DNA from: DATGFB01 sp032160545
Lineage (GTDB): Bacteria; Actinomycetota; Actinomycetes; Mycobacteriales; Jatrophihabitantaceae
Length of the DNA: 16,408 bases
NCBI GenBank assembly: GCA_032160545.1
Contig: JAVHVN010000032.1
Location: forward strand, 1-16,408
Reading direction: 5' to 3'
Part shown: positions 1-6,789 of the stretch, in pieces
How the letters are laid out: every line of letters begins with the position of its first letter
How positions within the stretch are numbered: position 1 is the stretch's first letter
Notes under the pieces: model-generated
Told to the model about the DNA's origin: nothing
The model's input: the letters and a program-made list of their open reading frames with translations, nothing else
The model's database searches: none
Made by a program: the position numbers and the translations under genes

Positions 1-516
1 GTCGTCGGGCAGGTCCGTCAGTTCCGGCAGTGTCTCGACGATGCTGAGCACCGCGTAGAAGGCGACTCGCTCAGCGCCGGTCGGGTTGTCGCCGAAGAGC
101 AGCGTCAACGCGCGTAGCCGCAGGCGCTCGGACTCCTCGTCGAGGTGGTGCCGCTTCGCGGCCGGGTCATTGGCGGCCATGACCGCGTACTGGCGGTTGT
201 CGACAAGAAACTCGGCGAGCCCGTTGACGAGGTGCTCGACGCGTGCACGCCGACTGCGGACTGTGGCGACGGTGTCGAGCAGAATCTCGATCCGTTCGAG
301 CCCGGGGATCATCGCCGCGTGTAGGAGGTCGCTCTTGGCCCGGAAGTGGTAGTAGACGGCGGCCTTGGTCAGCCCCATCTCGTCGGCGATCATCTGCAGC
401 GAGGTGGCGTCGTAGCCGAGTTCGGCGAACAACCGCTGCGCCGTGTGCAGGATCTGCTGCCTGGTCTGCTCGGCTTGCACTGCGCGGGTGGACGCGCCCT
501 TTACCGGCGTCGCCAT
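1..516 (-). CDS. TetR/AcrR-family transcriptional regulator (C-terminus cut by window edge)
   Basis: A minus-strand frame runs from ATG at 516 to the left edge without a stop, giving 172 codons of a protein that normally has about 190-220. Residues 17-66 form a TetR_N domain. The helix-turn-helix is at about 39-58 (TSLQMIADEMGLTKAAVYYH) and is followed by the typical FRAKSDLL stretch. The rest is an all-helical ligand domain that cannot be assigned. A GGAG ribosome binding site (GAGGAG, complementary to 524-529) sits just upstream of the start. The gene is divergent from the MmpL exporter, and the shared spacer carries repeated half-sites. By analogy with many TetR/exporter pairs it probably represses itself and the exporter until an inducer binds. 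Family assignment is firm; ligand and target are inferred. Confidence 0.93.
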   Translation of the reverse strand, partial: MATPVKGASTRAVQAEQTRQQILHTAQRLFAELGYDATSLQMIADEMGLTKAAVYYHFRAKSDLLHAAMIPGLERIEILLDTVATVRSRRARVEHLVNGLAEFLVDNRQYAVMAANDPAAKRHHLDEESERLRLRALTLLFGDNPTGAERVAFYAVLSIVETLPELTDLPDD

Positions 517-569
517 GGACGTGCTCCTCACTGCTGGACCGAAGCGCAGCATACCTGCGAATAGCTGGC

Positions 570-642
570 GAGTCACTTGCCGCGCGTCCGGTGAGTCACT
601 TGCTGTGAGTAAAGTAAGTCACTTGTCGATCAGCAAGTGATT
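570..642. promoter_or_regulatory. Probable TetR operator array in the tetR/mmpL divergent promoter
   Basis: AGTCACTTG occurs three times in the same orientation, beginning at 571, 594 and 617, an exact 23-bp pitch. A fourth copy is inverted at 633-640 (GCAAGTGA). The third and fourth copies form an inverted repeat, TCACTTG-N8-CAAGTGA (619-640), a typical TetR operator geometry. The array ends just before the candidate -35 of the exporter gene, so bound repressor would block it and probably the divergent regulator promoter too. Repeats and spacing are seen directly; the assignment to the neighbouring TetR is inference. Confidence 0.7.
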
Positions 643-645
643 CGC

Positions 646-675
646 TTGACGCATGGCTAGCGAATTCTCTAGCGT
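646..675 (+). promoter_or_regulatory. Candidate sigma-70-type promoter of the exporter gene
   Basis: TTGACG (646-651) is followed after 18 bp by TAGCGT (670-675). This lies about 50 bp before the exporter ATG and abuts the inverted-repeat operator that ends near 642. The -35 match is good and the -10 match is modest. Confidence 0.4.
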
Positions 676-723
676 GGAGCCCGCCGGAATTCGCGCTCAA
701 CCTCACTCGTGGAGCTCTGCCGC

Positions 724-2937
724 ATGTCCAGCTACCTGTACCGTCTGGCCCTGTTCGCGTTCCGCCGCCGGCGACTCGTCCTGGCGGCCTGGCTGGCCGC
801 GGCCATCGCCGCGATCGCGATCGCTCAACTCAGCGGGGGGAAGACGAACGACAACTTCACCATCCCCGGCACGGAGGCTCAGCATGCCGCCAACGTGTTG
901 TCGGCCAAGCTGCCGGCGTTCAGCGGCGGCCAGAGCACGATCGTCTTCGCCACCATCAACGGCAGCGCGAAGGTCACCGATCCGTCCGTCAAGGCGGCCA
1001 TCCAGACCGCGATGAGCAAGCTGAGGTCGGTGCCGCAGGTTTCGACCGCCGTCGATCCGTTCCAGGGGCAGCTGGTGTCGGCGAGCGGCACGGTGGCGCT
1101 CGGGCAGGTGCAGTGGTCGGCGAAGCCGACCAACGTGAAGGACGCCAACCTCACCGCGGTGACGGATGCGATGAAGCCGGTGCAGGCCGACGGCGTGCAG
1201 GTCGAATACAACGGCAGCGTCTATCCCGGTTGGCGCACCGTGCCCTCCCGGACGCCGGACCTGATCGGCCTGCTCGTCGCGTTCGTCATCCTGATGATCA
1301 CCTTCGGTGCCTTCGCGGCCGCCGGCATGCCGATCCTCGGAGCGATCATCGGCGTGGTCACCACCCTCATGGGCATCACCGCGCTCGCATCGGTGCTGTC
1401 GATCGCGTCGGCCTCGACCACGGTCGCGCTGATGCTCGGGATGTCCTGCGGCATCGACTACGGGCTGTTCATCCTGTCCCGGCATCGAAGCAACCTGCTC
1501 CTCGGCATGACTCCGGAGGAGTCGGTGCCATTGGCGATGGGGACCGCCGGCAGCTCCGTGGTGTTCGCCGCCCTCACCGTGATCATCGCGCTGTGCGGCT
1601 TGATCGTCGTCGGCATCCCGTTCCTCACCGTCATGGGGCTAGCCGCCGCCGCATCGGTCGCCGTCGCGCTGCTCATCGCCCTGACGCTGCTGCCGGCGAT
1701 GCTGGGCTTCGCCGGCACCAAGGTCGCCAAGTTCACCCGGCTGCCGCTGCTCGGAGCCCGGGCCGAGCGGGTCGCCCGCCGCTCGGCCGCCGACCCCGAC
1801 AGCACGGCCGGCGCGCGCTGGGCCAAGTGGGTGGTGCGCCACCGCGTGCCCGTACTCCTCGGCGGGGTGATCTTGCTCGGCGTGCTCGCGATCCCAGCGA
1901 CGAAGATCCAGCTCGGCCTGCCCGGCGGGGCATCGCAGGCCAAGGCCACCACCCAGCGCAAGGCCTACGACCTCACCACCGAAGGCTTCGGCGCCGGCTT
2001 CAACGGCCCGCTGCTGATCGTCGCCCAGAACGTCACCACGCCCTCGGCCACCCAGCAGATCGCGAGTGCATTGGCCACGGTGCCCGACGTCGCGAAGGTG
2101 ACCCCGCTGTCCGGGCAGCACGGCGTTTCGCTGATCCGGGTGATCCCGAAGTCCGGGCCGAACGACCCAGCCACGACCACACTCGTGCACACGCTGCGCA
2201 ACGACCGAGCAGCCATCGAGGGCCAGACCGGCGCGCACATCCTGATCGGCGGCACGACAGCGTCCAACATCGACGTCTCGGCCAAACTGTCCAGCGCCCT
2301 GCCGACCTTCCTGATCGTCGTCATCGGACTGGCGTTCATCCTGCTCACTTTCGCGTTCCGGACCATCCTGGTCCCGATCAAGTCGATCCTGGGCTTCCTG
2401 CTCTCCATGGCCGCGGCGCTCGGCACGCAGGTCGCGATGTTCCAGTGGGGCTGGGGCCAGCACATCTTCGGCATCACCCCGTCGCAGACAATCAGCTTCC
2501 TGCCGATCATCATGCTGGCGATCATCTTCGGCCTGTCGAGCGACTACGAGGTGTTCGTCGTGTCGCGGATCAAGGAGGAGTACACCAAGAACGGCGACGC
2601 GCGCCGAGCGGTGGAACGCGGCACCGGGCTGTCGGCCAGGGTCGTCACCGCCGCCGCGCTGATCATGTTCTCGATCTTCGTGGCCTTCATGCTCACCAAC
2701 GACCCGACCATCAAGGCAATCGGCTTCAGCTTCGCCGCCGGCGTGTTCCTGGACGCCTTCGTCGTGCGCCTCACCCTGGTGCCCGCCGTGATGGCGATCA
2801 TCCAGTCCAAACTCTGGTACCACCCGGAGTGGTTCGCGCGATACGTCCCCGACCCCGACATCGAGGGGCAGCGGCTCGAGCACAGCCTCGCCGAGGGCGA
2901 GCTCGTCGGTGCCGGCGCCCCAGGCGGTGAGCGGTAG
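724..2937 (+). CDS. MmpL-family RND transporter
   Basis: A 737-aa integral membrane protein of the MMPL/RND superfamily, a proton-driven exporter of lipids, lipid precursors or drugs across the cytoplasmic membrane. The N-terminus MSSYLYRLALFAFRRRRLVL followed by a membrane helix is typical of actinobacterial members. Two repeats each hold an extracytoplasmic domain followed by a membrane-helix bundle. The proton-relay Asp-Tyr pairs are present: GIDYGLFILSRHR (D245-Y246) and GLSSDYEVFVVSR (D607-Y608), equivalent to the Asp-Tyr pairs of mycobacterial MmpL3. I chose the ATG at 724 over the in-frame GTG at 709 because GGAG at 711-714 lies 9 nt upstream of it. Length is normal for the shorter MmpL type. 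It is divergent from a TetR regulator, so inducible export of a toxic or signal compound is likely. Substrate unknown. Confidence 0.95.
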   Translation: MSSYLYRLALFAFRRRRLVLAAWLAAAIAAIAIAQLSGGKTNDNFTIPGTEAQHAANVLSAKLPAFSGGQSTIVFATINGSAKVTDPSVKAAIQTAMSKLRSVPQVSTAVDPFQGQLVSASGTVALGQVQWSAKPTNVKDANLTAVTDAMKPVQADGVQVEYNGSVYPGWRTVPSRTPDLIGLLVAFVILMITFGAFAAAGMPILGAIIGVVTTLMGITALASVLSIASASTTVALMLGMSCGIDYGLFILSRHRSNLLLGMTPEESVPLAMGTAGSSVVFAALTVIIALCGLIVVGIPFLTVMGLAAAASVAVALLIALTLLPAMLGFAGTKVAKFTRLPLLGARAERVARRSAADPDSTAGARWAKWVVRHRVPVLLGGVILLGVLAIPATKIQLGLPGGASQAKATTQRKAYDLTTEGFGAGFNGPLLIVAQNVTTPSATQQIASALATVPDVAKVTPLSGQHGVSLIRVIPKSGPNDPATTTLVHTLRNDRAAIEGQTGAHILIGGTTASNIDVSAKLSSALPTFLIVVIGLAFILLTFAFRTILVPIKSILGFLLSMAAALGTQVAMFQWGWGQHIFGITPSQTISFLPIIMLAIIFGLSSDYEVFVVSRIKEEYTKNGDARRAVERGTGLSARVVTAAALIMFSIFVAFMLTNDPTIKAIGFSFAAGVFLDAFVVRLTLVPAVMAIIQSKLWYHPEWFARYVPDPDIEGQRLEHSLAEGELVGAGAPGGER

Positions 2938-3128
2938 CCGACGCCGCCGGAACGGCCGCGGCCCGCCGGTGGGCTACTGCCCGACGCGTCCCTATCTCAC
3001 GCTCGAAGGTTCTGAATCGCAGATGATCACCCACCGCTCACTCCCCCGTCACGTCGAAACACGTCGGGCGGATGCGTGCGGATGAGTGCGGTGCCCGATC
3101 ACGTCAGACATCGCGCACCCAGCGGGGG

Positions 3129-3251
3129 TCAGCGCGCGGGTGAAGAAAGCTCTGGCGGTTGGGCCATCGCGGCGTTCGGATACCGCGCGATCCGATTGTC
3201 GACATCGTTGACGGGATCGGTGCTGGTGACCCTTCGCGTGGCGCTGGTCAT
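3129..3251 (-). CDS. Small hypothetical protein, 40 aa
   Basis: A short minus-strand ORF begins with ATG at 3251 and ends with TGA at 3129-3131. It is preceded by an excellent ribosome binding site, AAGGAG (complement of 3258-3263), with a 6-nt spacer. The peptide is polar and proline-rich, starting MTSATRRVTSTDPVNDVDNR, with no membrane helix, signal peptide or cysteine. I do not recognise a family. It stands alone in a gene-poor stretch, about 100 bp downstream of a GC-rich dyad resembling a CsoR-type box. It could be a genuine microprotein, or the surviving 5' end of a decayed gene. The strong Shine-Dalgarno is the main evidence. Confidence 0.45.
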   Translation of the reverse strand: MTSATRRVTSTDPVNDVDNRIARYPNAAMAQPPELSSPAR

Positions 3252-3347
3252 GCTGATCTCCTTCGTTGTGCGCGACTGTTCGATGCGCGACTTCGTCGTG
3301 CGCACGGCTGTGGCGGGCCTGGTGGTCTCGTCGGGTAGTTCCCGTTC

Positions 3348-3363
3348 AACCCCGTGGGGGTAT
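3348..3363. promoter_or_regulatory. Possible CsoR-like operator dyad
   Basis: Read on the minus strand this is ATACCCCCACGGGGTT, a dyad with ACCCC/GGGGT arms. It resembles the TACCC...GGGTA boxes bound by CsoR-family copper or sulfide/formaldehyde sensors. It lies about 100 bp upstream of the 40-aa minus-strand ORF. No csoR gene or metal transporter is visible nearby, so the assignment is tentative. Confidence 0.25.
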
Positions 3364-3828
3364 CCCCTCGCCGACTGTCACGGGTGGTCGCGGCGATAGA
3401 GGCCGAACCACTGCGAGTACGCCGCTTCGCGTGCGAATCGGGCGTCATCCACGCCCGACTGAGCTAAATGCTGCGCCCGGTCGCCGGCATCAACACGGCT
3501 CGCGCCGCCACCGCAGAAGGGGCCGCCTTCCTGCGCACTGCGCTCCACGGCGCCTGTCCAGGCAGCGTGGCTCGGCACTGCAACTCTGCCCCGAGCCGCG
3601 CCGCTCACGCGTTTGCGAAGTGGCGCGCCAAAGCGGCGGCATCCGATGTCGGCCGGCGCGGGTCGAACGCCGCGAGCAACATGCCGCTAGCACGAACTGG
3701 TCCACGCGATTCTGGAGGTCCAGATATGCCTGCCTGCCGGTGTGCCGCACGAGGGCCGGCTCATAGCGCCATGGCCACGTCGAAAGCACGCCGCACCGGC
3801 CGAGCGCTTTCGTATAGATGATTATAGC

Positions 3829-3836
3829 TTTGTAAC
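3829..3836. promoter_or_regulatory. TTTGTAAC motif shared with the UGSC operon promoter
   Basis: TTTGTAAC sits in an unusually AT-rich patch (3811-3850) 25 bp before the first amidohydrolase start. Its reverse complement GTTACAAA recurs at 8645-8652 before the UGSC operon, in a similar AT-rich patch. TAAC (3833-3836) and GTTA (3846-3849) also form a short dyad. A common regulator of both units is an inference. Confidence 0.35.
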
Positions 3837-3847
3837 TGATAGCCGGT

Positions 3848-3860
3848 TAGGCTCGGCCTC
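3848..3860 (+). promoter_or_regulatory. Candidate -10 element for a leaderless transcript
   Basis: TAGGCT (3848-3853) lies 7 nt before the GTG at 3861, which is the usual distance from a -10 hexamer to the transcription start. No Shine-Dalgarno sequence is visible before that GTG. Leaderless mRNAs are common in Actinomycetota, so transcription probably starts at or next to the start codon. Confidence 0.4.
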
Positions 3861-5540
3861 GTGACGCAGGCCGTGATCAGGAACGGGACCGTACTAGACG
3901 GGACGGGCAGCGCGGCACGCACGGCCGACGTGGTCATCGACAACGGCGAGATCACCGCGTTCGTCCCTCCTGGGACCCCGGTCGCAGCCGACGCCGAGCT
4001 GATCGACGCCACAGGCTGCATCGTCACGCCCGGATTCATTGACCCGCACACGCACTTCGACGCCCAGCTCTGGTGGGACGGCGCGGCGACGCCGTCGTGC
4101 TATCACGGCGTCACATCGGTCGCGATCGGCAACTGCGGCTTCGGCGTCGCCCCGGTCCCGAACGGCGACGAGGAGTACGTCCTGCGCAGTCTGGAGGCCG
4201 TCGAGGAGATCCCGTACGCCAGCACCCGCGCTGGAGTGCGCTTCACGTGGTCGAGTTGGCCGGAGTACTTCGCCGCACTCGGCACGCTCGAGCTCGGGGT
4301 GAACGTCGCGGGATACGTGCCGCACTCGCTGCTGCGGGCCGCCACCGCAGCGCAGGGAGGACCTGAGGACCTCGTCGAACGTGAAGCCGCGCTGCTGGCC
4401 GCCGCGCTCGACGCCGGCGCGCTCGGCATGTCGACGTCACGTGGCCGCAACCACTTGGACGCCTACGGCAACCCGATGCCGAGCCGGCTCGCCGACGACG
4501 CCGAGCTCGAACGCCTCGTCGGCATCGTGGGCGACCGGCTCTGGCAGATCAACGTCGAGTCGAAGGGCGCGGGCGACGCGCAGGGGGCTGCCACGCTCAT
4601 CGCAGAGGTCGAGCGGTACGCGGCGATGACTCGGCCCGGCGGGCGGCTGAGCTGGACTCCGTTCGTCGTGCAGCCGGGTGACGATGTCGCCTGGCGCGCG
4701 ATCCTGGAACACAATCACCGCCTCAACGAACGCTATGGCGTCGCGCCGCAGGTCTCGGTGCAGCCGATGTCGGGCGGGATCATCTTCACCGGTCCGTCCA
4801 CGGCGGGAATGATCGCGGGCTGGGCGCACGCATGGTCCGGCTACGCCGGGCTCACGGACGACGCGAAGCGCGCCCGGCTCTCGGACGAGGGCTTCCGCGC
4901 CGCGCTCCGTTCCGCCCCAGCCGACTGCCACCGCATGATGGCGCCGTGCTACGAGCGATGGGCCGTGTCGGTCTCACCGTCGCGACCCGAGCTCAGCGGC
5001 ACGACGCTCAGCCGGCTCGGCGACCTCGACGGCAAGCACCCGGTGGACGCCATGCTCGACCTGGCGCTGGCGGACGGCCTCGAGACACGCATCACCGTTC
5101 CCTTCGTCAACGTCGACGAACCGGCCGTGCTGGAGCTCGTCGCCGACCCAACGACGCTCGTCGGACTGGGCGACGCCGGCGCCCACGTCAACAGCATCAC
5201 GAACTTCACCTATCCCACCTACCTGCTCGCGTCGGTGGTACGCGACGCCGGGCGCCTCCCGCTGCCCGCCGCGGTGCGCGAACTGACAGGACGACCGGCC
5301 GAGGTGCTCGGCATCGCGGACCGCGGTGCCCTTCGCCCCGGCTACCGCGCCGACGTGTGCGTCATCGAACTGGATCGACTCGCCGTCGGCCCCACCGAGG
5401 TGCGCGACGACTTCCCGGCTGGGGCCACGCGGCTCGTCCAGCGTGCGAGCGGTTACCGCAGGGTGCTCGTCAACGGCGAGACGGTCGTGCGCGACGACGA
5501 GCTGACCGGAGTCCGCCCCGGACAATTGATCCGGGTCTGA
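3861..5540 (+). CDS. Amidohydrolase family 3 protein (N-acyl-D-amino-acid deacylase-like)
   Basis: A 559-aa cytoplasmic hydrolase of the COG3653/Amidohydro_3 group: a small beta-sandwich (about 1-55 plus the C-terminal 90 residues) around a TIM barrel. Seen directly: PGFIDPHTHFDAQ with the HxH pair H63/H65, the IGNCGF loop with the metal-type cysteine C92, and GDAGAH with the catalytic-type Asp D438. The stretch that holds a metal-binding His in classical D-aminoacylases (THMR/THLR-like) reads QINVESKG here. Canonical deacylase activity is therefore not assured and the substrate may be another cyclic amide, lactone or ester. The GTG start agrees with the beginning of the domain (VIRNGTVLDGTG) and a leaderless promoter. 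It is first of three consecutive amidohydrolase genes, 18 nt before the next, and is paralogous to the third. Confidence 0.85.
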   Translation: MTQAVIRNGTVLDGTGSAARTADVVIDNGEITAFVPPGTPVAADAELIDATGCIVTPGFIDPHTHFDAQLWWDGAATPSCYHGVTSVAIGNCGFGVAPVPNGDEEYVLRSLEAVEEIPYASTRAGVRFTWSSWPEYFAALGTLELGVNVAGYVPHSLLRAATAAQGGPEDLVEREAALLAAALDAGALGMSTSRGRNHLDAYGNPMPSRLADDAELERLVGIVGDRLWQINVESKGAGDAQGAATLIAEVERYAAMTRPGGRLSWTPFVVQPGDDVAWRAILEHNHRLNERYGVAPQVSVQPMSGGIIFTGPSTAGMIAGWAHAWSGYAGLTDDAKRARLSDEGFRAALRSAPADCHRMMAPCYERWAVSVSPSRPELSGTTLSRLGDLDGKHPVDAMLDLALADGLETRITVPFVNVDEPAVLELVADPTTLVGLGDAGAHVNSITNFTYPTYLLASVVRDAGRLPLPAAVRELTGRPAEVLGIADRGALRPGYRADVCVIELDRLAVGPTEVRDDFPAGATRLVQRASGYRRVLVNGETVVRDDELTGVRPGQLIRV

Positions 5541-5558
5541 ATAGACGAGGAGCACAAC

Positions 5559-6782
5559 GTGTCATCCACGGACTGGATCGTCTCGGTCGACGACCATGTG
5601 ATCGAGCCGCCCGACCTCTGGCTCGACCGTGTGCCCAGCCGGGATCGAGACCGCGCGCCGCGCCCGGTGCGTGCCGACGACGGCATCCTCTACTGGACCT
5701 ACGAGTCGGCGCGGGTTCCGATCGCACGAACCACGTTCCAGGCCGCGTTCGGCGTTGAGGAGACCAGCCTCGGCTACATCTCCTCCTACGACGAGCTCGA
5801 CGTCGGCTTCTACAACTCGGTGGAGCGGACGAAGGCGATGGATCAGGACAACGTCCTGGCCGCACTGTGCTTCCCGTTGTTCCCGCGCTACTGCGGGCAG
5901 ACGTTCTACGAGGCGACCGACAAGGACTTCGCGCTGGTCTGCCTGCGGGCATACAACGACTGGATGATCGAGGAGTGGTGCGGCGCGGTGCCGGGCCGGT
6001 TCATCCCATTGATCATCGTCCCGCTCTGGGACCCGGTCCTTGCCGCCGCGGAGGTCCGACGCTGCGCGGCGAAGGGAGCCAAGGCGATCGCGTTCTCCGA
6101 GAACCCGTACCGGTTGGGCTTGCCGTCGCTGCACGACGCCGGTAACTACTGGGATCCCCTGCTGGACGCGGCGAACGAGACGCGGATGCCGCTGTGCGTC
6201 CATTTCGGCTCGTCGTCGACCATGCCGAAGACGTCGCCCGACGCACCGCTGCTGGTGACGGGCACGCTCGCGCCGACCAACCTGGTGTCCGCGCTCGTCG
6301 ACTGGTTGTTCTGCGGCAAGCTCATCGACGGTGACGTCAGCCCGTACCCCGACCTCAAGATTTGCCTGTCCGAGGGCGGTATCGGCTGGATCCCCTACAT
6401 CCTGGAGCGCTGCGACATGCAGGTCCGGGTGCGGCCCTATCTGGCCAAGGGTGACTGGCAGGTGGATGCTGCCACCGGAACGCGCGCGGAGATCACCGAC
6501 ACCGGCGGGCGTCGCTTCGGCGTGCCGCCGAGCGAGGTGTTCCGCCGCCACATGTACGGCTGCTTCATAGAAGAGGACTTCGGCGCGCGACAGATCGAGG
6601 CCATCGGCGTCGACAACGTCATGTTGGAGACCGACTACCCGCACGGTGACAGCAGCTACCCGCACTCGCTGGAACACGCGCAACGACGCCTGGCGTACCT
6701 GAGCCCTGAGAACCGCCGCAAGGTAATGCGCGACAACGCGTGTCGCGTCTTCGACTTCACGCCGGCACCCGAGCCGTTCTGA
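5559..6782 (+). CDS. Amidohydrolase family 2 metal-dependent hydrolase (ACMSD-like)
   Basis: A 407-aa TIM-barrel protein of the Amidohydro_2 family, whose members hydrolyse or decarboxylate cyclic and aromatic acids (for example ACMSD and gamma-resorcylate decarboxylase). Recognisable motifs are VDDHVIEP at the N-terminus (D-x-H type, H13), CVHFGSSS (H215), SEGGIGWIPYILER (E272) and ETDYPHGDSSYP with the catalytic-type Asp D359. The GTG start at 5559 has GAGGAG (5547-5552) with a 6-nt spacer. The protein is longer than ACMSD (about 335 aa), as is common for actinobacterial members. It lies between two Amidohydro_3 paralogues in one operon, which suggests successive hydrolytic or decarboxylating steps on one compound. 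The reaction cannot be stated from sequence. Confidence 0.88.
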   Translation: MSSTDWIVSVDDHVIEPPDLWLDRVPSRDRDRAPRPVRADDGILYWTYESARVPIARTTFQAAFGVEETSLGYISSYDELDVGFYNSVERTKAMDQDNVLAALCFPLFPRYCGQTFYEATDKDFALVCLRAYNDWMIEEWCGAVPGRFIPLIIVPLWDPVLAAAEVRRCAAKGAKAIAFSENPYRLGLPSLHDAGNYWDPLLDAANETRMPLCVHFGSSSTMPKTSPDAPLLVTGTLAPTNLVSALVDWLFCGKLIDGDVSPYPDLKICLSEGGIGWIPYILERCDMQVRVRPYLAKGDWQVDAATGTRAEITDTGGRRFGVPPSEVFRRHMYGCFIEEDFGARQIEAIGVDNVMLETDYPHGDSSYPHSLEHAQRRLAYLSPENRRKVMRDNACRVFDFTPAPEPF

Positions 6783-6789
6783 GCCGCCG

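Larger units (their letters stand above)
2938..3860. other. Gene-poor stretch with possible decayed minus-strand frames
   Basis: About 920 bp between the exporter and the amidohydrolase operon. Apart from the small ORF at 3129-3251 I see no gene with a recognisable family, start and ribosome binding site. Two minus-strand stretches look protein-like. One ends at 3378 (…ARFAREAAYSQWFGLYRRD…). The other, at roughly 3700-3780 (YEPALVRHTGRQAYLDLQNR), would need a frame shift near 3685 to join a frame ending …AALARHFANA. They could be remnants of one or two lost genes, or chance open frames in GC-rich DNA. The plus-strand frames here are arginine/alanine/proline-rich and do not look coding. Confidence 0.45.

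Noticed and set aside
709..723. In-frame GTG at 709 as start of the MmpL exporter
   Set aside because: The ATG at 724 has GGAG at a good distance and gives the family's usual MSSYLYRL-type N-terminus; the GTG would make the ribosome binding site part of the coding region.
1113..2930. 605-codon plus-strand open frame inside the exporter gene
   Set aside because: It is very rich in Arg/Ala/Pro/His, matches no family and overlaps the clear MmpL frame; it is a GC-rich shadow.
2938..2990. Rho-independent terminator after the exporter gene
   Set aside because: GC-rich partial dyads are present, but no stable arm longer than about 4-5 bp followed by a T-tract could be found by eye.
3266..3821. Plus-strand open frames in the gene-poor stretch
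   Set aside because: They have an arginine/serine/alanine-rich composition, no ribosome binding site and no family resemblance.
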